Shown: positions 41,572 through 50,823, numbered from the stretch's first letter. The stretch is 64,000 bases of DNA from an uncultured Lachnospiraceae bacterium (GCA_944381405.1 CALWLA010000005.1:1-64000), one strand, 5' to 3'. Notes: generated by a model not told the origin, from the letters alone. Made by a program: numbers and translations.

Positions 41572-41679
41572 ATGTCACTATTTAGCTTTTGTCAATTAGA
41601 TGCTCTCATCAGCTTCAATTTCAATTTAAAAAATAATTTTCGTATAACTACTAAAAATTATGCGGGATTAAGGAGATAA
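41572..41679 (+). CDS. Possible 35-residue leader ORF
   Basis: ATG at 41572 behind a GGTGAGGTG stretch; stop at 41677-41679, two bases before the next gene's ATG and overlapping its ribosome binding site (AAGGAG). The peptide is Phe/Asn-rich without a recognised motif. It may be a coupled leader peptide or a chance ORF in AT-rich sequence. A promoter-like TTCAAT-N17-TATAAC at 41620-41648 inside it argues for chance. Confidence 0.25.
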   Translation: MSLFSFCQLDALISFNFNLKNNFRITTKNYAGLRR

Positions 41680-41681
41680 CC

Positions 41682-42548
41682 ATGAGAAAGAAAACAGCAG
41701 TACTTGTTTTGAGTGCAGGTTTATCAGTTCTTACAGCGATTTCGGCCTTTGCTTCTGGCTGGCAGAAAAATGAAACCGGCTGGTGGTATGGCACCAATGC
41801 CGACAATTCCACATGGTACAGCAACGGCTGGCAGTGGATCGATGGAAACGGTGACGGTATCGCAGAGTGCTATTATTTTGATGGCAACGGTTATATAGCG
41901 GAAAACACTGTCGTTGATGGTTCGTCAGTTGATGGCAATGGTGCCTGGACAGTCAATGGAGTTGTGCAGACCAAACAGGTTGCCGCACAGACCGCTAGTT
42001 GGCTTGGAGAGTATAAGACGGATAGCAGTACGATGGCCTATAGAGAAATGATTATTGACCAGATGGATGATTCGGGGATATATGTTACTTTCAATGATCC
42101 AAAACATGCTTATTTTAGTGGACTTATTGGATGGTCGACGTTGATTCCATGGCAAAATCAGGAGAGAACCATAGCTTCACATAATATACCTGTTGAAGAT
42201 CGATATATGCCGAAGAGTTGGGAAAATCGTTTTTCTCCGCAGGAGGATGGTTCCGTAACCGTTGATGAAATTTTGGAGTATTGCTCGGATGGTACGATTA
42301 AAGTCACTTATCAAAAGAAGGACAGTAACGGTAAGGTGGTTCATACTGATAGCGCTATATTCAAAAAATCTCGTACTATAGAAGAGGTAACAGCAGAAAG
42401 AGAATACATACAGTATATCAATGGAACAAATGCTGATGGTACATTAAATGATTTAGGAAAGCAGTTTGATTATGATAATGATGGCCGCTTGGACACTAAA
42501 GAAGAAGCGGCTATGATGCTTCATAATGTAGACCTTAGTGAATTGTAA
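41682..42548 (+). CDS. Secreted protein with cell-wall-binding (choline-binding-like) repeats
   Basis: 288 residues. A signal peptide ends at AFASG (about 23-26). Two to three aromatic/Gly repeats follow, GWQKNETGWWYG, TWYSNGWQWIDGNGDG and YYFDGNGYI (about 26-75), typical of cell-wall-binding repeats. The remaining 190 residues have no recognised domain. The N-terminal third is ordinary in base composition, while the rest is clearly AT-rich compared with all neighbours, suggesting transfer or a mosaic origin. Start by AAGGAG nine bases upstream. A second small protein of the same kind follows. Confidence 0.8.
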   Translation: MRKKTAVLVLSAGLSVLTAISAFASGWQKNETGWWYGTNADNSTWYSNGWQWIDGNGDGIAECYYFDGNGYIAENTVVDGSSVDGNGAWTVNGVVQTKQVAAQTASWLGEYKTDSSTMAYREMIIDQMDDSGIYVTFNDPKHAYFSGLIGWSTLIPWQNQERTIASHNIPVEDRYMPKSWENRFSPQEDGSVTVDEILEYCSDGTIKVTYQKKDSNGKVVHTDSAIFKKSRTIEEVTAEREYIQYINGTNADGTLNDLGKQFDYDNDGRLDTKEEAAMMLHNVDLSEL

Positions 42549-42591
42549 GTGAATCAAGATATGGCAATATTTCTTACAGGGGGAATGCAAA

Positions 42592-43308
42592 TTGCTTAGA
42601 AGTAAGCATATATTATTAAGCTCGGGACTTCTCCTCGGTTTCCTGTTTACAAACCCTATCATGCCTGTCATGACCGCCTATGCGGCAGAAGCCTATTCCT
42701 CAAACTGGGCAAATGAGAAAGCAGACCTATCAGGCACATGGTATTACTATATGAATGATGGTTCGCTTTGTACCAGCGCTTGGGTACATGACAATGGACA
42801 ATGGTACCTATTAGACGCAAGCGGAAATATGTTGACTGGCGTAGTAAAATCCAATGGCGGCAAATACTATCTTCTGGATACAGTTCGTGGCACTGGAACC
42901 TATGGAAAAATGCTTACAAATGGAGGTGCCTACAATGGCATTACCATTTCAGCAAGTGTCAATGAAGCTGATGAGGGAAGCTTAAGTGCTGATACGATAG
43001 CTCAGCTAAGAGCAGCAAATGTGAATGTAGACAATGTACCGAATGTAGAGAACACAAAGCATGTGGAAGGCGGAGTAGTAGTTTATGCAAACACCTCAAC
43101 ACCTCAGAAGAATCCTAACACACTAAATGACGGCGGTAATAAGCCTATATTTAGTAATGATGAGGTAACAGGTATGGGAGAAGGCTTGCCAGAAGGTGTT
43201 TATGGCAGTTCAGGTAGTGACAATCCATTTGCTGATATGTATTCTGGTTTAGGAGATCCAACAGGTAGCAACATCGGAGCCACAGCAGACATCCCCATGT
43301 ATGGCTGA
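42592..43308 (+). CDS. Secreted cell-wall-binding-repeat protein, TTG start
   Basis: 238 residues. The TTG at 42592 is used because AGGGGGA lies 8 bases upstream and no in-frame ATG precedes the signal peptide, which ends about AYAAEA (residue 34). Cell-wall-binding repeats follow: GTWYYYMNDGSLCTSAWVHD, GQWYLLDASGNMLTGVV and GGKYYLLD. The C-terminal half is Asn/Gly/Ser-rich and of unknown function. AT-rich codon use like the previous gene, 43 bases away; the pair form an AT-rich island. Confidence 0.75.
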   Translation: MLRSKHILLSSGLLLGFLFTNPIMPVMTAYAAEAYSSNWANEKADLSGTWYYYMNDGSLCTSAWVHDNGQWYLLDASGNMLTGVVKSNGGKYYLLDTVRGTGTYGKMLTNGGAYNGITISASVNEADEGSLSADTIAQLRAANVNVDNVPNVENTKHVEGGVVVYANTSTPQKNPNTLNDGGNKPIFSNDEVTGMGEGLPEGVYGSSGSDNPFADMYSGLGDPTGSNIGATADIPMYG

Positions 43309-43353
43309 TCAGCAGTAGGTTTTAACAAGACAATAGAACAGTAGGAAAAATCA

Positions 43354-43388
43354 TTGAGGGCATCACCGGTCGGAGGGGATGCCCTCAA
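43354..43388. terminator. Hairpin after AT-rich island
   Basis: Perfect 11-bp stem TTGAGGGCATC / GATGCCCTCAA. There is no T-run, so termination is only one possibility. Confidence 0.45.
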
Positions 43389-43486
43389 ACTGAATTTAAG
43401 CCCCCTGCCGCCTGTCTGGCAGGAAACCGGGCCCGGCAGGGAAAATCAGCCCCTTGCAGGGAGTGATGGATATTATCGGGATTTCA

Positions 43487-43495
43487 TGTTATACT
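43487..43495 (+). promoter_or_regulatory. Extended -10 promoter abutting mutS2 start
   Basis: TGT-TATACT (TG at 43487-43488, -10 at 43490-43495) with a poor -35 (TGGATA, 43467-43472). Only seven bases separate the -10 from the ATG at 43503, and there is no ribosome binding site, so mutS2 mRNA may be leaderless. Confidence 0.6.
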
Positions 43496-43502
43496 ATTTT
43501 CC

Positions 43503-45920
43503 ATGGAAGAAAAAACCTTAAAAATACTGGAATTTGATAAGATCGTAGAGCAGCTCTGCAGCTTCGCCACATCGGAGGCGGGCCGCAGCCTCTGCGAGAA
43601 GATAAAGCCGGACACAGATCCAAAGCGCATCCGGGAATGGCAGAAAAACACCTCGGACGCAAAGGACCGGATCCGCTTAAAGGGCAGTTCCCTTTCCTTC
43701 CGGGGCGTCAAGGATGTGGGAGCGACCCTGAAACGGCTGAAGGTAGGGGCCTCTCTGTCCATCCCGGAGCTCCTTGCGGTTAGCTCCGTTCTTTCCGTTG
43801 CCGCCAGGGCCAAGTCCTTTGACCGCAGCGCCGGAACGGAGGGCCCAGAGGAGGAAGGGGAGCGCAGGGACAGCCTGTCGGAATATTTTGAACTGCTGGA
43901 GCCCCTGACGCCGGTCAATCAGGAGATCAAGCGCTGCATCCTTTCCGAGGATGAGCTGGCGGACGACGCGTCGGAGGGGCTGCTGCGGGTCCGCCGGAAA
44001 ATGAAGCAGACGGAGGACCAGCTCCACGGAAGCCTGACAGGGCTGTTGAACACCTACCGGGACTGCCTGACGGACGCGGTGATCACCCAGCGGGACGGCC
44101 GCTACTGCCTGCCGGTCCGGGCGGAATACAAGTCCAAGGTGCCGGGGATGGTACACGATTCCTCCGCTACGGGGCTGACCCTGTTCATCGAGCCCATGCC
44201 CATCGTCAGGCTCAATAACGAGCTGCGGGAGCTTGCTCTGGAGGAAAAAAAGGAGATCGAGGCGGTGCTTCTGCGGCTTTCCGGAGAGCTTGCCGCCTAT
44301 ACCTATGAGATCGGGGAAAATGTCAGATACCTGCGGAAGCTGGATATGATCTTTGCCAAGGCCCTTTTCTCCGCGGAGCTTTCCGCCGTGGAGCCTGTGT
44401 TCAGCAGCGACAGGCGGATCGACCTGAAAAAGGCCCGCCACCCCCTGATTCCAAAGGACCGGGTGGTGCCCATCGACCTGAGACTGGGAGAGAATTTTGA
44501 TCTTCTGGTGATCACGGGCCCTAATACGGGAGGAAAGACCGTTTCCCTGAAAACGGCGGGGCTTCTGACCCTCATGGGCCAGGCGGGCCTGCACATCCCG
44601 GCAGAGGAAGGCTCCGTGCTGGGGATCTTCGACCAGGTTTACGCGGACATCGGAGACGAGCAGAGCATCGAGCAGAGCCTGTCCACCTTTTCCGCCCATA
44701 TGAAGACCATCGTGCATATCCTGGAGTGTGCGGACGCCAGGTCCCTGTGCCTTTTCGACGAGCTGGGAGCCGGAACGGATCCTACGGAGGGCGCGGCCCT
44801 TGCCATGGCGATCCTGAATTTCCTGCACAATATGCAGACCAGGACCATCGCCACCACCCACTACAGCGAGCTGAAGGTCTATGCGCTGCAGACGGAGGGG
44901 GTGGAAAACGCCTGCTGCGAATTCGATCTTGCGACCCTGCAGCCTACCTACAGGCTGCTGATCGGCATCCCCGGCAAATCCAACGCCTTTGCCATCTCCA
45001 GAAAGCTGGGACTGCCGGAATACATCATCGAGGACGCCAGAAAGCGCATCCAGGAAGAGGACGAGAGCTTCGAGGACTTGCTGCAGAAGCTGAACGACGA
45101 CAAGCTCCAGGCGGAGCGGAGCCGGGCGGAGATCGAAAGCCACGAAAAGGAGATCGCGGCCCTCAGGAGCCGGATCCGCCAGAAGGAAAGCCGCCTGGAT
45201 GAAAACAAAGACAAGATCCTGCGGGACGCGAGAGCTGAGGCTGCAAGGATCCTGCGGGAGGCAAAGGAGACTGCGGATTCGGCGATCCGCAATCTGAACC
45301 GCCTGTCAGAGACAGGGGGCGCGGACAGAAACGCCGCTGCGGAAACGGAACGGGAGCGGCTCCGCAGCAGCCTGAAAAAGGCGGAGCGGGGCAGCGCCGT
45401 CAAGGTCAAGGGCCCGGCCCAGCCCATTTCCCCCAAAAAGCTGAAGGTGGGAGACGGGGTCCGGGTAGTGTCCATGGGCGGCATGACGGGAACCGTATCC
45501 ACTCTGCCGGACAAGGACGGAAACATTTTTGTACAGCTTGGTATCATGAAATCCAAGGTAAACGTGCGGGACATCGAGCTTTTGAACGAGTCCTCTGTCA
45601 GCGGTCCGGGCTATACGGAGAAAAAGACCGGAAGAAGCGGCGCAAGGACCGTCAGCTTTTCCCCCAAGGCTTTTTCCGTAAAGCCGGAGGTAAATCTCAT
45701 CGGCATGACCACGGACGAGGCCATTCCCGTGCTGGACAAATATCTGGACGACGCCTATCTTGCTCATCTGGAGCAGGTGCGGGTGGTCCACGGGCGGGGC
45801 ACCGGCGCCCTGAAAAAGGCGGTGCACGCGCATCTTAAGCGCCTGAAATATGTAAAGGACTTCCGCCTGGGAGAATTCGGAGAGGGGGACACCGGCGTAA
45901 CGGTGGTCACCTTCCGGTAG
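43503..45920 (+). CDS. mutS2: MutS2 ATPase/endonuclease
   Basis: 805 residues. MutS-like protein without the mismatch-binding domain; suppresses homologous recombination and, in Firmicutes, has been linked to rescue of collided ribosomes. Core and clamp domains fill the first 300 residues. Walker A is GPNTGGKTVS (about 340), followed by DIGDEQSIEQSLSTFSAHM and LFDELGAGTDPTEGAALA. A coiled-coil (about 510-590) and the C-terminal Smr nuclease domain (VNLIGMTTDEA, VRVVHGRGTGALK, about 730-805) follow. The start MEEKTLKILEFDKI matches family members although no ribosome binding site is present. A response regulator gene follows 31 bases later. Confidence 0.95.
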   Translation: MEEKTLKILEFDKIVEQLCSFATSEAGRSLCEKIKPDTDPKRIREWQKNTSDAKDRIRLKGSSLSFRGVKDVGATLKRLKVGASLSIPELLAVSSVLSVAARAKSFDRSAGTEGPEEEGERRDSLSEYFELLEPLTPVNQEIKRCILSEDELADDASEGLLRVRRKMKQTEDQLHGSLTGLLNTYRDCLTDAVITQRDGRYCLPVRAEYKSKVPGMVHDSSATGLTLFIEPMPIVRLNNELRELALEEKKEIEAVLLRLSGELAAYTYEIGENVRYLRKLDMIFAKALFSAELSAVEPVFSSDRRIDLKKARHPLIPKDRVVPIDLRLGENFDLLVITGPNTGGKTVSLKTAGLLTLMGQAGLHIPAEEGSVLGIFDQVYADIGDEQSIEQSLSTFSAHMKTIVHILECADARSLCLFDELGAGTDPTEGAALAMAILNFLHNMQTRTIATTHYSELKVYALQTEGVENACCEFDLATLQPTYRLLIGIPGKSNAFAISRKLGLPEYIIEDARKRIQEEDESFEDLLQKLNDDKLQAERSRAEIESHEKEIAALRSRIRQKESRLDENKDKILRDARAEAARILREAKETADSAIRNLNRLSETGGADRNAAAETERERLRSSLKKAERGSAVKVKGPAQPISPKKLKVGDGVRVVSMGGMTGTVSTLPDKDGNIFVQLGIMKSKVNVRDIELLNESSVSGPGYTEKKTGRSGARTVSFSPKAFSVKPEVNLIGMTTDEAIPVLDKYLDDAYLAHLEQVRVVHGRGTGALKKAVHAHLKRLKYVKDFRLGEFGEGDTGVTVVTFR

Positions 45921-45951
45921 TGCCCGGGATCAGGGAGAAGAGGAATATGCT

Positions 45952-46659
45952 ATGGCAGAACGGCAGAAAATTATGATCGTGGATGATGACGCTTCCATCG
46001 CGGAGCTGATCTCCCTGTACCTGAACAAGGAATGCTACGATACCAAGATCGTGGGAGACGGAGAGGAGGCCCTGCGGGAATTTCCCCAGTACAAGCCGGA
46101 TCTTGTGCTCCTGGATCTGATGCTTCCCGGCATGGACGGCTATCAGGTCTGCAGGGAGATGCGGATGCTGTCGGATACGCCGGTGATCATGCTCTCCGCA
46201 AAGGGAGAGGTCTTTGACAAGGTGCTGGGCCTGGAGCTGGGGGCCGACGACTATATGATCAAGCCCTTTGATTCCAAGGAGCTGGTGGCCCGGGTCAAGG
46301 CCGTGCTGCGCCGGTATAACGGCAGAGGCGGCAGGCAGGACGCCCCGGAGCAGGTGGGAGAGTATGTGGAGTACCCGGACCTGACGGTAAATCTGACAAA
46401 CTATTCGGTGATCTACAAGGGCCATACGGTAGAGATGCCGCCCAAGGAGCTGGAGCTTCTGTACTTCCTGGCGGCTTCCCCCAATCAGGTGTTCACCAGA
46501 GAACAGCTGCTGGATCATATCTGGGGCTATGAATACCTGGGAGACACCCGCACCGTGGACGTGCATATCAAGCGGCTTCGGGAAAAGCTTGATAACAATG
46601 AGCACTGGTCCATCTCTACGGTCTGGGGCATCGGCTACAAGTTTGAAGTGAAGAAATAA
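45952..46659 (+). CDS. OmpR/PhoB-family response regulator (orphan)
   Basis: 235 residues. The receiver domain has acidic pocket VDDD, phospho-acceptor Asp55 in LLDLMLPG, Thr/Ser in MLSAKGE and Lys104 in IKPFDS. The C-terminal winged helix (about 135-235) has LEYPDLTVNL, PPKELELLYFLA and GDTRTVDVHIKRLREKL. It regulates transcription by binding direct repeats. No histidine kinase gene is adjacent: the next genes are thiamine pyrophosphokinase and rRNA methyltransferases. GAAGAGGA ribosome binding site. Probably in one unit with mutS2. Confidence 0.93.
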   Translation: MAERQKIMIVDDDASIAELISLYLNKECYDTKIVGDGEEALREFPQYKPDLVLLDLMLPGMDGYQVCREMRMLSDTPVIMLSAKGEVFDKVLGLELGADDYMIKPFDSKELVARVKAVLRRYNGRGGRQDAPEQVGEYVEYPDLTVNLTNYSVIYKGHTVEMPPKELELLYFLAASPNQVFTREQLLDHIWGYEYLGDTRTVDVHIKRLREKLDNNEHWSISTVWGIGYKFEVKK

Positions 46660-46723
46660 ACCCGCTGTGAAAGAAGCGCAGGGTCAGTTGGCATTTTGCA
46701 GGAAAGGACCCATCCGAAAGACT

Positions 46724-47416
46724 ATGAATAGCTGGAAATTTGATCTGTATGAAAAAGAAAAGGCCTGTTACATCTTTGGAGCAGGCTCTTTTTATGGGCT
46801 GAAAACCCTGCCCCGGGAAGGGGACTATGTGATCGCGGCAGACGGCGGCATGGAGCATCTCCGGGCGCTTTCCCTTACGCCGGATCTTCTGCTGGGGGAT
46901 TTCGATTCCTACCCGCCGGAGCTTTTGGAGCGGGAACGCAGGGAGGGGAAAGAGGACTTCCGGCAGCTTTCCGTCATCAAGGACCTGAGCGATTCCGCCG
47001 CGGCCATCCGGATCGGAAGGGAGCTGGGGTACCGGCGATTTTTCCTGTACGGCTGCACCGGAGGCAGGCTGGACCACACCATGGCTACCCTCCAGGATAT
47101 GGCGGCCCTTTCCATGGAGGGGATAGCGGCCTTTTTGTTCTCGGAGCGGGAGATCATCACCGCCGTCACGGACTGCCGCCTGTATTTTCCGGAGGGAATC
47201 AGCGGCATGGTCTCCGTGTTTTCCCACAGCGATGAAAGTCTTGGGGTGGAGGAATCCGGCCTCAAGTATACGGTGGCGGAAAGAAGGCTCACAAACCGCT
47301 TTCCCCTGGGTCTGAGCAACGAATTTACAAAGCTGCCCGCCAGCATCGCGGTGCGGCAGGGGACGCTTTTGGTGTTTGTGGAAGACCGGTTTCCTGTTGT
47401 TTCAGTGGAGGGATGA
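46724..47416 (+). CDS. thiN: Thiamine pyrophosphokinase
   Basis: 230 residues. Transfers pyrophosphate from ATP to thiamine to make the cofactor. Family features: FGAGSFYG, VIAADGGMEHLR, LLGDFDSYP, KDLSDSAAAIRIG and GCTGGRLDHTMA; the C-terminal half is the beta-sandwich substrate domain. The ATG at 46724 is preferred; an in-frame GTG at 46667 would add 19 residues and has no ribosome binding site. The next gene starts 6 bases after the stop. Confidence 0.88.
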   Translation: MNSWKFDLYEKEKACYIFGAGSFYGLKTLPREGDYVIAADGGMEHLRALSLTPDLLLGDFDSYPPELLERERREGKEDFRQLSVIKDLSDSAAAIRIGRELGYRRFFLYGCTGGRLDHTMATLQDMAALSMEGIAAFLFSEREIITAVTDCRLYFPEGISGMVSVFSHSDESLGVEESGLKYTVAERRLTNRFPLGLSNEFTKLPASIAVRQGTLLVFVEDRFPVVSVEG

Positions 47417-47422
47417 TGAAAA

Positions 47423-48466
47423 ATGGAAGAAAAACAGCATAAGCGGAGAGTGCGGTATTCCGGCGCTTATCCGAAAAAATTCAGCGAAAAATACAAGGAG
47501 CTGCAGCCGGAAAAATATGCGGATACCGTGGCTCATGTGATCAAAAAAGGCGGGACCCCTGCGGGGATGCACATTTCCATCTGCGTAAAGGAGATCCTGG
47601 AGTTCCTTAAGATCCAGCCGGGACAGACGGGCCTGGATGCTACCTTGGGATACGGCGGCCATACCAGGGAAATGCTGAAATGCCTGAAGGGGCAGGGGCA
47701 TCTTTATGCCCTGGACATCGACCCCATCGAGTCGGAGAAAACAAAGGCCCGGCTCCTGGAGGCCGGTTTCGGTCCGGAGATACTGACGGTCCGGCTGCAG
47801 AACTATGCGGACATCGACAAGGTGGCAGAGGAGGCAGGGGGCTTTGATTTCGTGCTGGCAGACCTGGGAGTCTCCTCCATGCAGATCGACAATCCGGAGC
47901 GGGGCTTTACTTTCAAGGCAGACGGCCCTCTGGATCTGCGCATGAATCCCCTGGAGGGGATCAGCGCGGCGGAGCGCCTTCGGACCATCGGGCAGGAGGA
48001 GCTTCGGGGGATGCTTGTGGAAAACGCGGACGAGCCCTACGCGGAGGAGATCGCCAGGACCATTGTCCGGAAACGAAAGAAAAAGGAACCGCTGGAGACC
48101 ACCTTCCAGCTGAAAGGGGCAATTGAGGAGGCCCTTTCCTTTCTGCCGGAAAAGGACCGCAGGGAGCAGGTGAAAAAGTCCTGCCAACGGACCTTCCAGG
48201 CGCTGCGCATCGACGTCAACCACGAATTTGAATCCCTGTATGCCTTTCTGGAAAAGCTGCCGGGATGCTTAAGGCCCGGCGGAAGGGCTGCCATCCTCAC
48301 CTTTCATTCTGGCGAGGACAGGCTGGTGAAAAAATCCTTCAAGGCCTTTCACAAGGCGGGGCTTTACAGCGAGATATCCGAGGACGTGATCCGCCCCTCG
48401 GCGGAGGAGTGCCTGCAGAACAGCAGAGCCCGCTCCACCAAGATGCGCTGGGCCATCCGGGCATAG
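47423..48466 (+). CDS. rsmH: RsmH-like 16S rRNA (cytosine-1402 N4) methyltransferase
   Basis: 347 residues. SAM-dependent methyltransferase with blocks of the RsmH/MraW family: LDATLGYGGHTREML, ALDIDPIESEKTKARL, DFVLADLGVSSMQID, GFTFKADGPLDLRM, FQALRIDVNHEFESL and LTFHSGEDRLVKKSF. The first 50 residues are a basic extension (HKRRVRYSGAYPKKF) not seen in standard RsmH. It is outside the usual mraZ-rsmH-ftsL cell division cluster, so it may be a second paralogue with another target. It sits with an rlmD-like gene. Confidence 0.82.
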   Translation: MEEKQHKRRVRYSGAYPKKFSEKYKELQPEKYADTVAHVIKKGGTPAGMHISICVKEILEFLKIQPGQTGLDATLGYGGHTREMLKCLKGQGHLYALDIDPIESEKTKARLLEAGFGPEILTVRLQNYADIDKVAEEAGGFDFVLADLGVSSMQIDNPERGFTFKADGPLDLRMNPLEGISAAERLRTIGQEELRGMLVENADEPYAEEIARTIVRKRKKKEPLETTFQLKGAIEEALSFLPEKDRREQVKKSCQRTFQALRIDVNHEFESLYAFLEKLPGCLRPGGRAAILTFHSGEDRLVKKSFKAFHKAGLYSEISEDVIRPSAEECLQNSRARSTKMRWAIRA

Positions 48467-48509
48467 GAAGACGCAGGGCCAGTTCATGGAGATACAGGGA
48501 GAGACATCT

Positions 48510-49667
48510 ATGGAACAGTTGGAAAAATGCAAGGCTGCAAAAAAATGCGGAGGCTGTCAGTATCAGGGCATCTCCTACGAGGAGCAGCTCCAAAAGAAAC
48601 AGAAGCAGGTGGGGAAGCTGTTGGGAAAATACGGACGGATCAGCCCCATCATCGGCATGGAAACCCCCTATTTTTACAGAAACAAGGTCCACGCCGTCTT
48701 TGGCAGGGACCGGCGGGGCAATGTGATCTCCGGCATCTACGAAAATAATACCCACCGCATCGTACAGGTGGAGGAATGCCAGATCGAGGACCGGAAGAGC
48801 CAGGCCATCATCCGGACCATCCGGGAGCTGCTGAGATCCTTTAAGATCAAGACCTACGACGAGGATACGGACTACGGCCTTCTGCGGCATGTGCTGGTGC
48901 GGCGGGGATTTTCCACGGGGGAGATCATGGTGGTGCTGGTAACGGTATCGCCGGTCTTTCCCTCGAAGAACAATTTCGTAAAAGCGCTCCGGAAGGAGCA
49001 TCCGGAGATCACCACCGTGGTGCTGAACGTAAACGACAGGCGTACCAGCATGGTGCTGGGGGAACGGAACATCACCCTGTTTGGGCCGGGCTTTATCCGG
49101 GACACCCTTTGCGGAAAAAGCTTCCGCATTTCCCCGGGGTCCTTTTACCAGATCAACCCGCTGCAGACGGAAAAGCTGTACCGCACCGCCATCAGCTTTG
49201 CGGAGCTTGAGGGCAGGGAGCGGGTCATCGACGCTTACTGCGGCATCGGCACCATCGGCATCGCTGCGGCGGACCAGGCCGGGGAGGTGACGGGCATCGA
49301 GCTGAACCGGGAGGCGGTACGGGACGCAGGGCTCAACGCTAGGGAAAACCGGATGGAAAACATCCGTTTTTTCCAGGGGGATGCAGGGGAATTCATGGAG
49401 GAAATGGCAGAGGCCGGGCAGCAGGCGGAGGTGGTCTTTATGGATCCGCCCCGTTCCGGCAGCGATGAGAAATTCCTGTCCTCCCTGGTGCGCCTCGCTC
49501 CGAAAAAGATCGTCTATATCTCCTGCAATCCGGAGACCCAGGCCAGGGATCTGCGGTTCCTTACGGCCAAGGGCTTTCATGTGCGCAGGATCCAGCCGGT
49601 GGACATGTTCCCCTGGACCGACGAAATAGAATGCTGCGTGCTTTTGGAGGGAAAACATGCTGAATAG
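48510..49667 (+). CDS. rlmD: 23S rRNA (uracil-C5) methyltransferase, RlmD/TrmA family
   Basis: 385 residues. Iron-sulfur containing SAM methyltransferase. N-terminal Fe-S cysteines are in CKAAKKCGGC (Cys7, Cys13, Cys16), with a further Cys in VQVEECQI. The SAM domain has SPGSFYQINPLQTEKLY, IDAYCGIGTIGI, GIELNREAV and the catalytic Cys in YISCNPETQARDL. It lacks an N-terminal TRAM domain, so target (U1939, U747 or tRNA U54) is uncertain. The ATG at 48510 has GGGAGAG upstream; an in-frame ATG at 48486 is the alternative. Overlaps the next gene by 11 bases. Confidence 0.88.
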   Translation: MEQLEKCKAAKKCGGCQYQGISYEEQLQKKQKQVGKLLGKYGRISPIIGMETPYFYRNKVHAVFGRDRRGNVISGIYENNTHRIVQVEECQIEDRKSQAIIRTIRELLRSFKIKTYDEDTDYGLLRHVLVRRGFSTGEIMVVLVTVSPVFPSKNNFVKALRKEHPEITTVVLNVNDRRTSMVLGERNITLFGPGFIRDTLCGKSFRISPGSFYQINPLQTEKLYRTAISFAELEGRERVIDAYCGIGTIGIAAADQAGEVTGIELNREAVRDAGLNARENRMENIRFFQGDAGEFMEEMAEAGQQAEVVFMDPPRSGSDEKFLSSLVRLAPKKIVYISCNPETQARDLRFLTAKGFHVRRIQPVDMFPWTDEIECCVLLEGKHAE

Positions 49668-50808
49668 AGAGATGGAACAATTTATTGCGGAACACGAGCA
49701 GGAGGCCCTGGAGCTGTTGAAGACCCTGGCCCGGATCCCCGCCCCCTCCGGCAGGGAGGAGGCCAGAGGGCAGTTCTGCAGGGACTGGCTGCTGCAGCAG
49801 GGAGCAGAGGGCATGTTCATTGACGCTGCGGGTAATGTGGTCTATCCTGTGGAAGCAGAGGGCGAGGGGCCTCTGGAGGTATTTATGGCCCATATGGACG
49901 TGGTGTTTCCGGACCTGGAGCCTCTGCCCCTGAAGGAGGAAAACGGCAGGCTCTGCTGTCCCGGCGTGGGAGACGACACCGCCTGTCTGGTATGCCTTCT
50001 GCTTGCGGCAAAATACCTTGCCGGGAAGCTTGGGAAGGGGGAAAAACTGGAGGCGCTCCGGGAGAAAGGGCTCCTTCTGGTGTGCAACACCGGCGAGGAG
50101 GGCCTTGGAAACCTGCGGGGCGTTCGGGAGATCTGCCGGGTCTACGGCAGCCGGATCCAGAGCTTCTGCACCTTTGACAGCAGCTTTGGAAGCGTTATCA
50201 CAAAAGCGGTGGGCTCTATGCGTTATCGCATCCAGGTGGAGACCGAGGGAGGACATTCCTTTAATCAGTTCGGAGCCGCAAACGCCATCGAAAAGCTGGC
50301 GGGGATCATCCAGCGGCTGTACCAGATCAAGCTGCCCTCCGAGGGCCGTACCACCTACAACGTGGGGACCATTTCCGGCGGAACCTCCGTCAACACCATC
50401 GCCCAGCATGCGGAAATGCTGTACGAATTCCGTTCGGATACCGCAGCCTATCTGGATTATATGGAGCAGAAATTCCTGGAAGTGATGGAAGGAGAAAGGC
50501 GGAAGGGCCTCGACCTTTCCTGGGAGCTTCTGGGCCAGCGGCCCTGCGGCGGGACCGTGGACCCCGAGGCGGCCAGAAGGCTTCTGCGCAGGGCCACAGG
50601 CGCCGTGGAGCGGTATGCGGGGAAAAAGCCCCTGCAGAAGGCCGGTTCCACGGACTGCAACATCCCTCTTTCCCTGGGGATCCCCAGCATCTGTGTCGGC
50701 TGCTACGAGGGAAAGGGCGCTCATACCAGGGAGGAATATGTGGAACTGAGCTCTCTGAAAAAAGGCTATCGGGTGGCCTTCGATATGATTTTTGGAGGAG
50801 AGGGCTAA
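49657..50808 (+). CDS. M20 family peptidase (tripeptidase/dipeptidase-like)
   Basis: 383 residues. Zinc aminopeptidase fold: VFMAHMDVVFPDL, GVGDDTACLVCLLLAAKYL (metal site), NTGEEGLGNLRG (catalytic Glu pair) and TEGGHSFNQFGAANAIEKLA at the dimerisation domain. Its C-terminal ligand region is STDCNIPLSLGIPSICVG. It resembles PepT-type M20B peptidases but is distinct from pepT at 5.1 kb. It starts within the end of the rlmD-like gene with GGAGGG upstream. Substrate not determined. Confidence 0.88.
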   Translation: MLNREMEQFIAEHEQEALELLKTLARIPAPSGREEARGQFCRDWLLQQGAEGMFIDAAGNVVYPVEAEGEGPLEVFMAHMDVVFPDLEPLPLKEENGRLCCPGVGDDTACLVCLLLAAKYLAGKLGKGEKLEALREKGLLLVCNTGEEGLGNLRGVREICRVYGSRIQSFCTFDSSFGSVITKAVGSMRYRIQVETEGGHSFNQFGAANAIEKLAGIIQRLYQIKLPSEGRTTYNVGTISGGTSVNTIAQHAEMLYEFRSDTAAYLDYMEQKFLEVMEGERRKGLDLSWELLGQRPCGGTVDPEAARRLLRRATGAVERYAGKKPLQKAGSTDCNIPLSLGIPSICVGCYEGKGAHTREEYVELSSLKKGYRVAFDMIFGGEG

Positions 50809-50823
50809 GGGCAAATTCTTACC

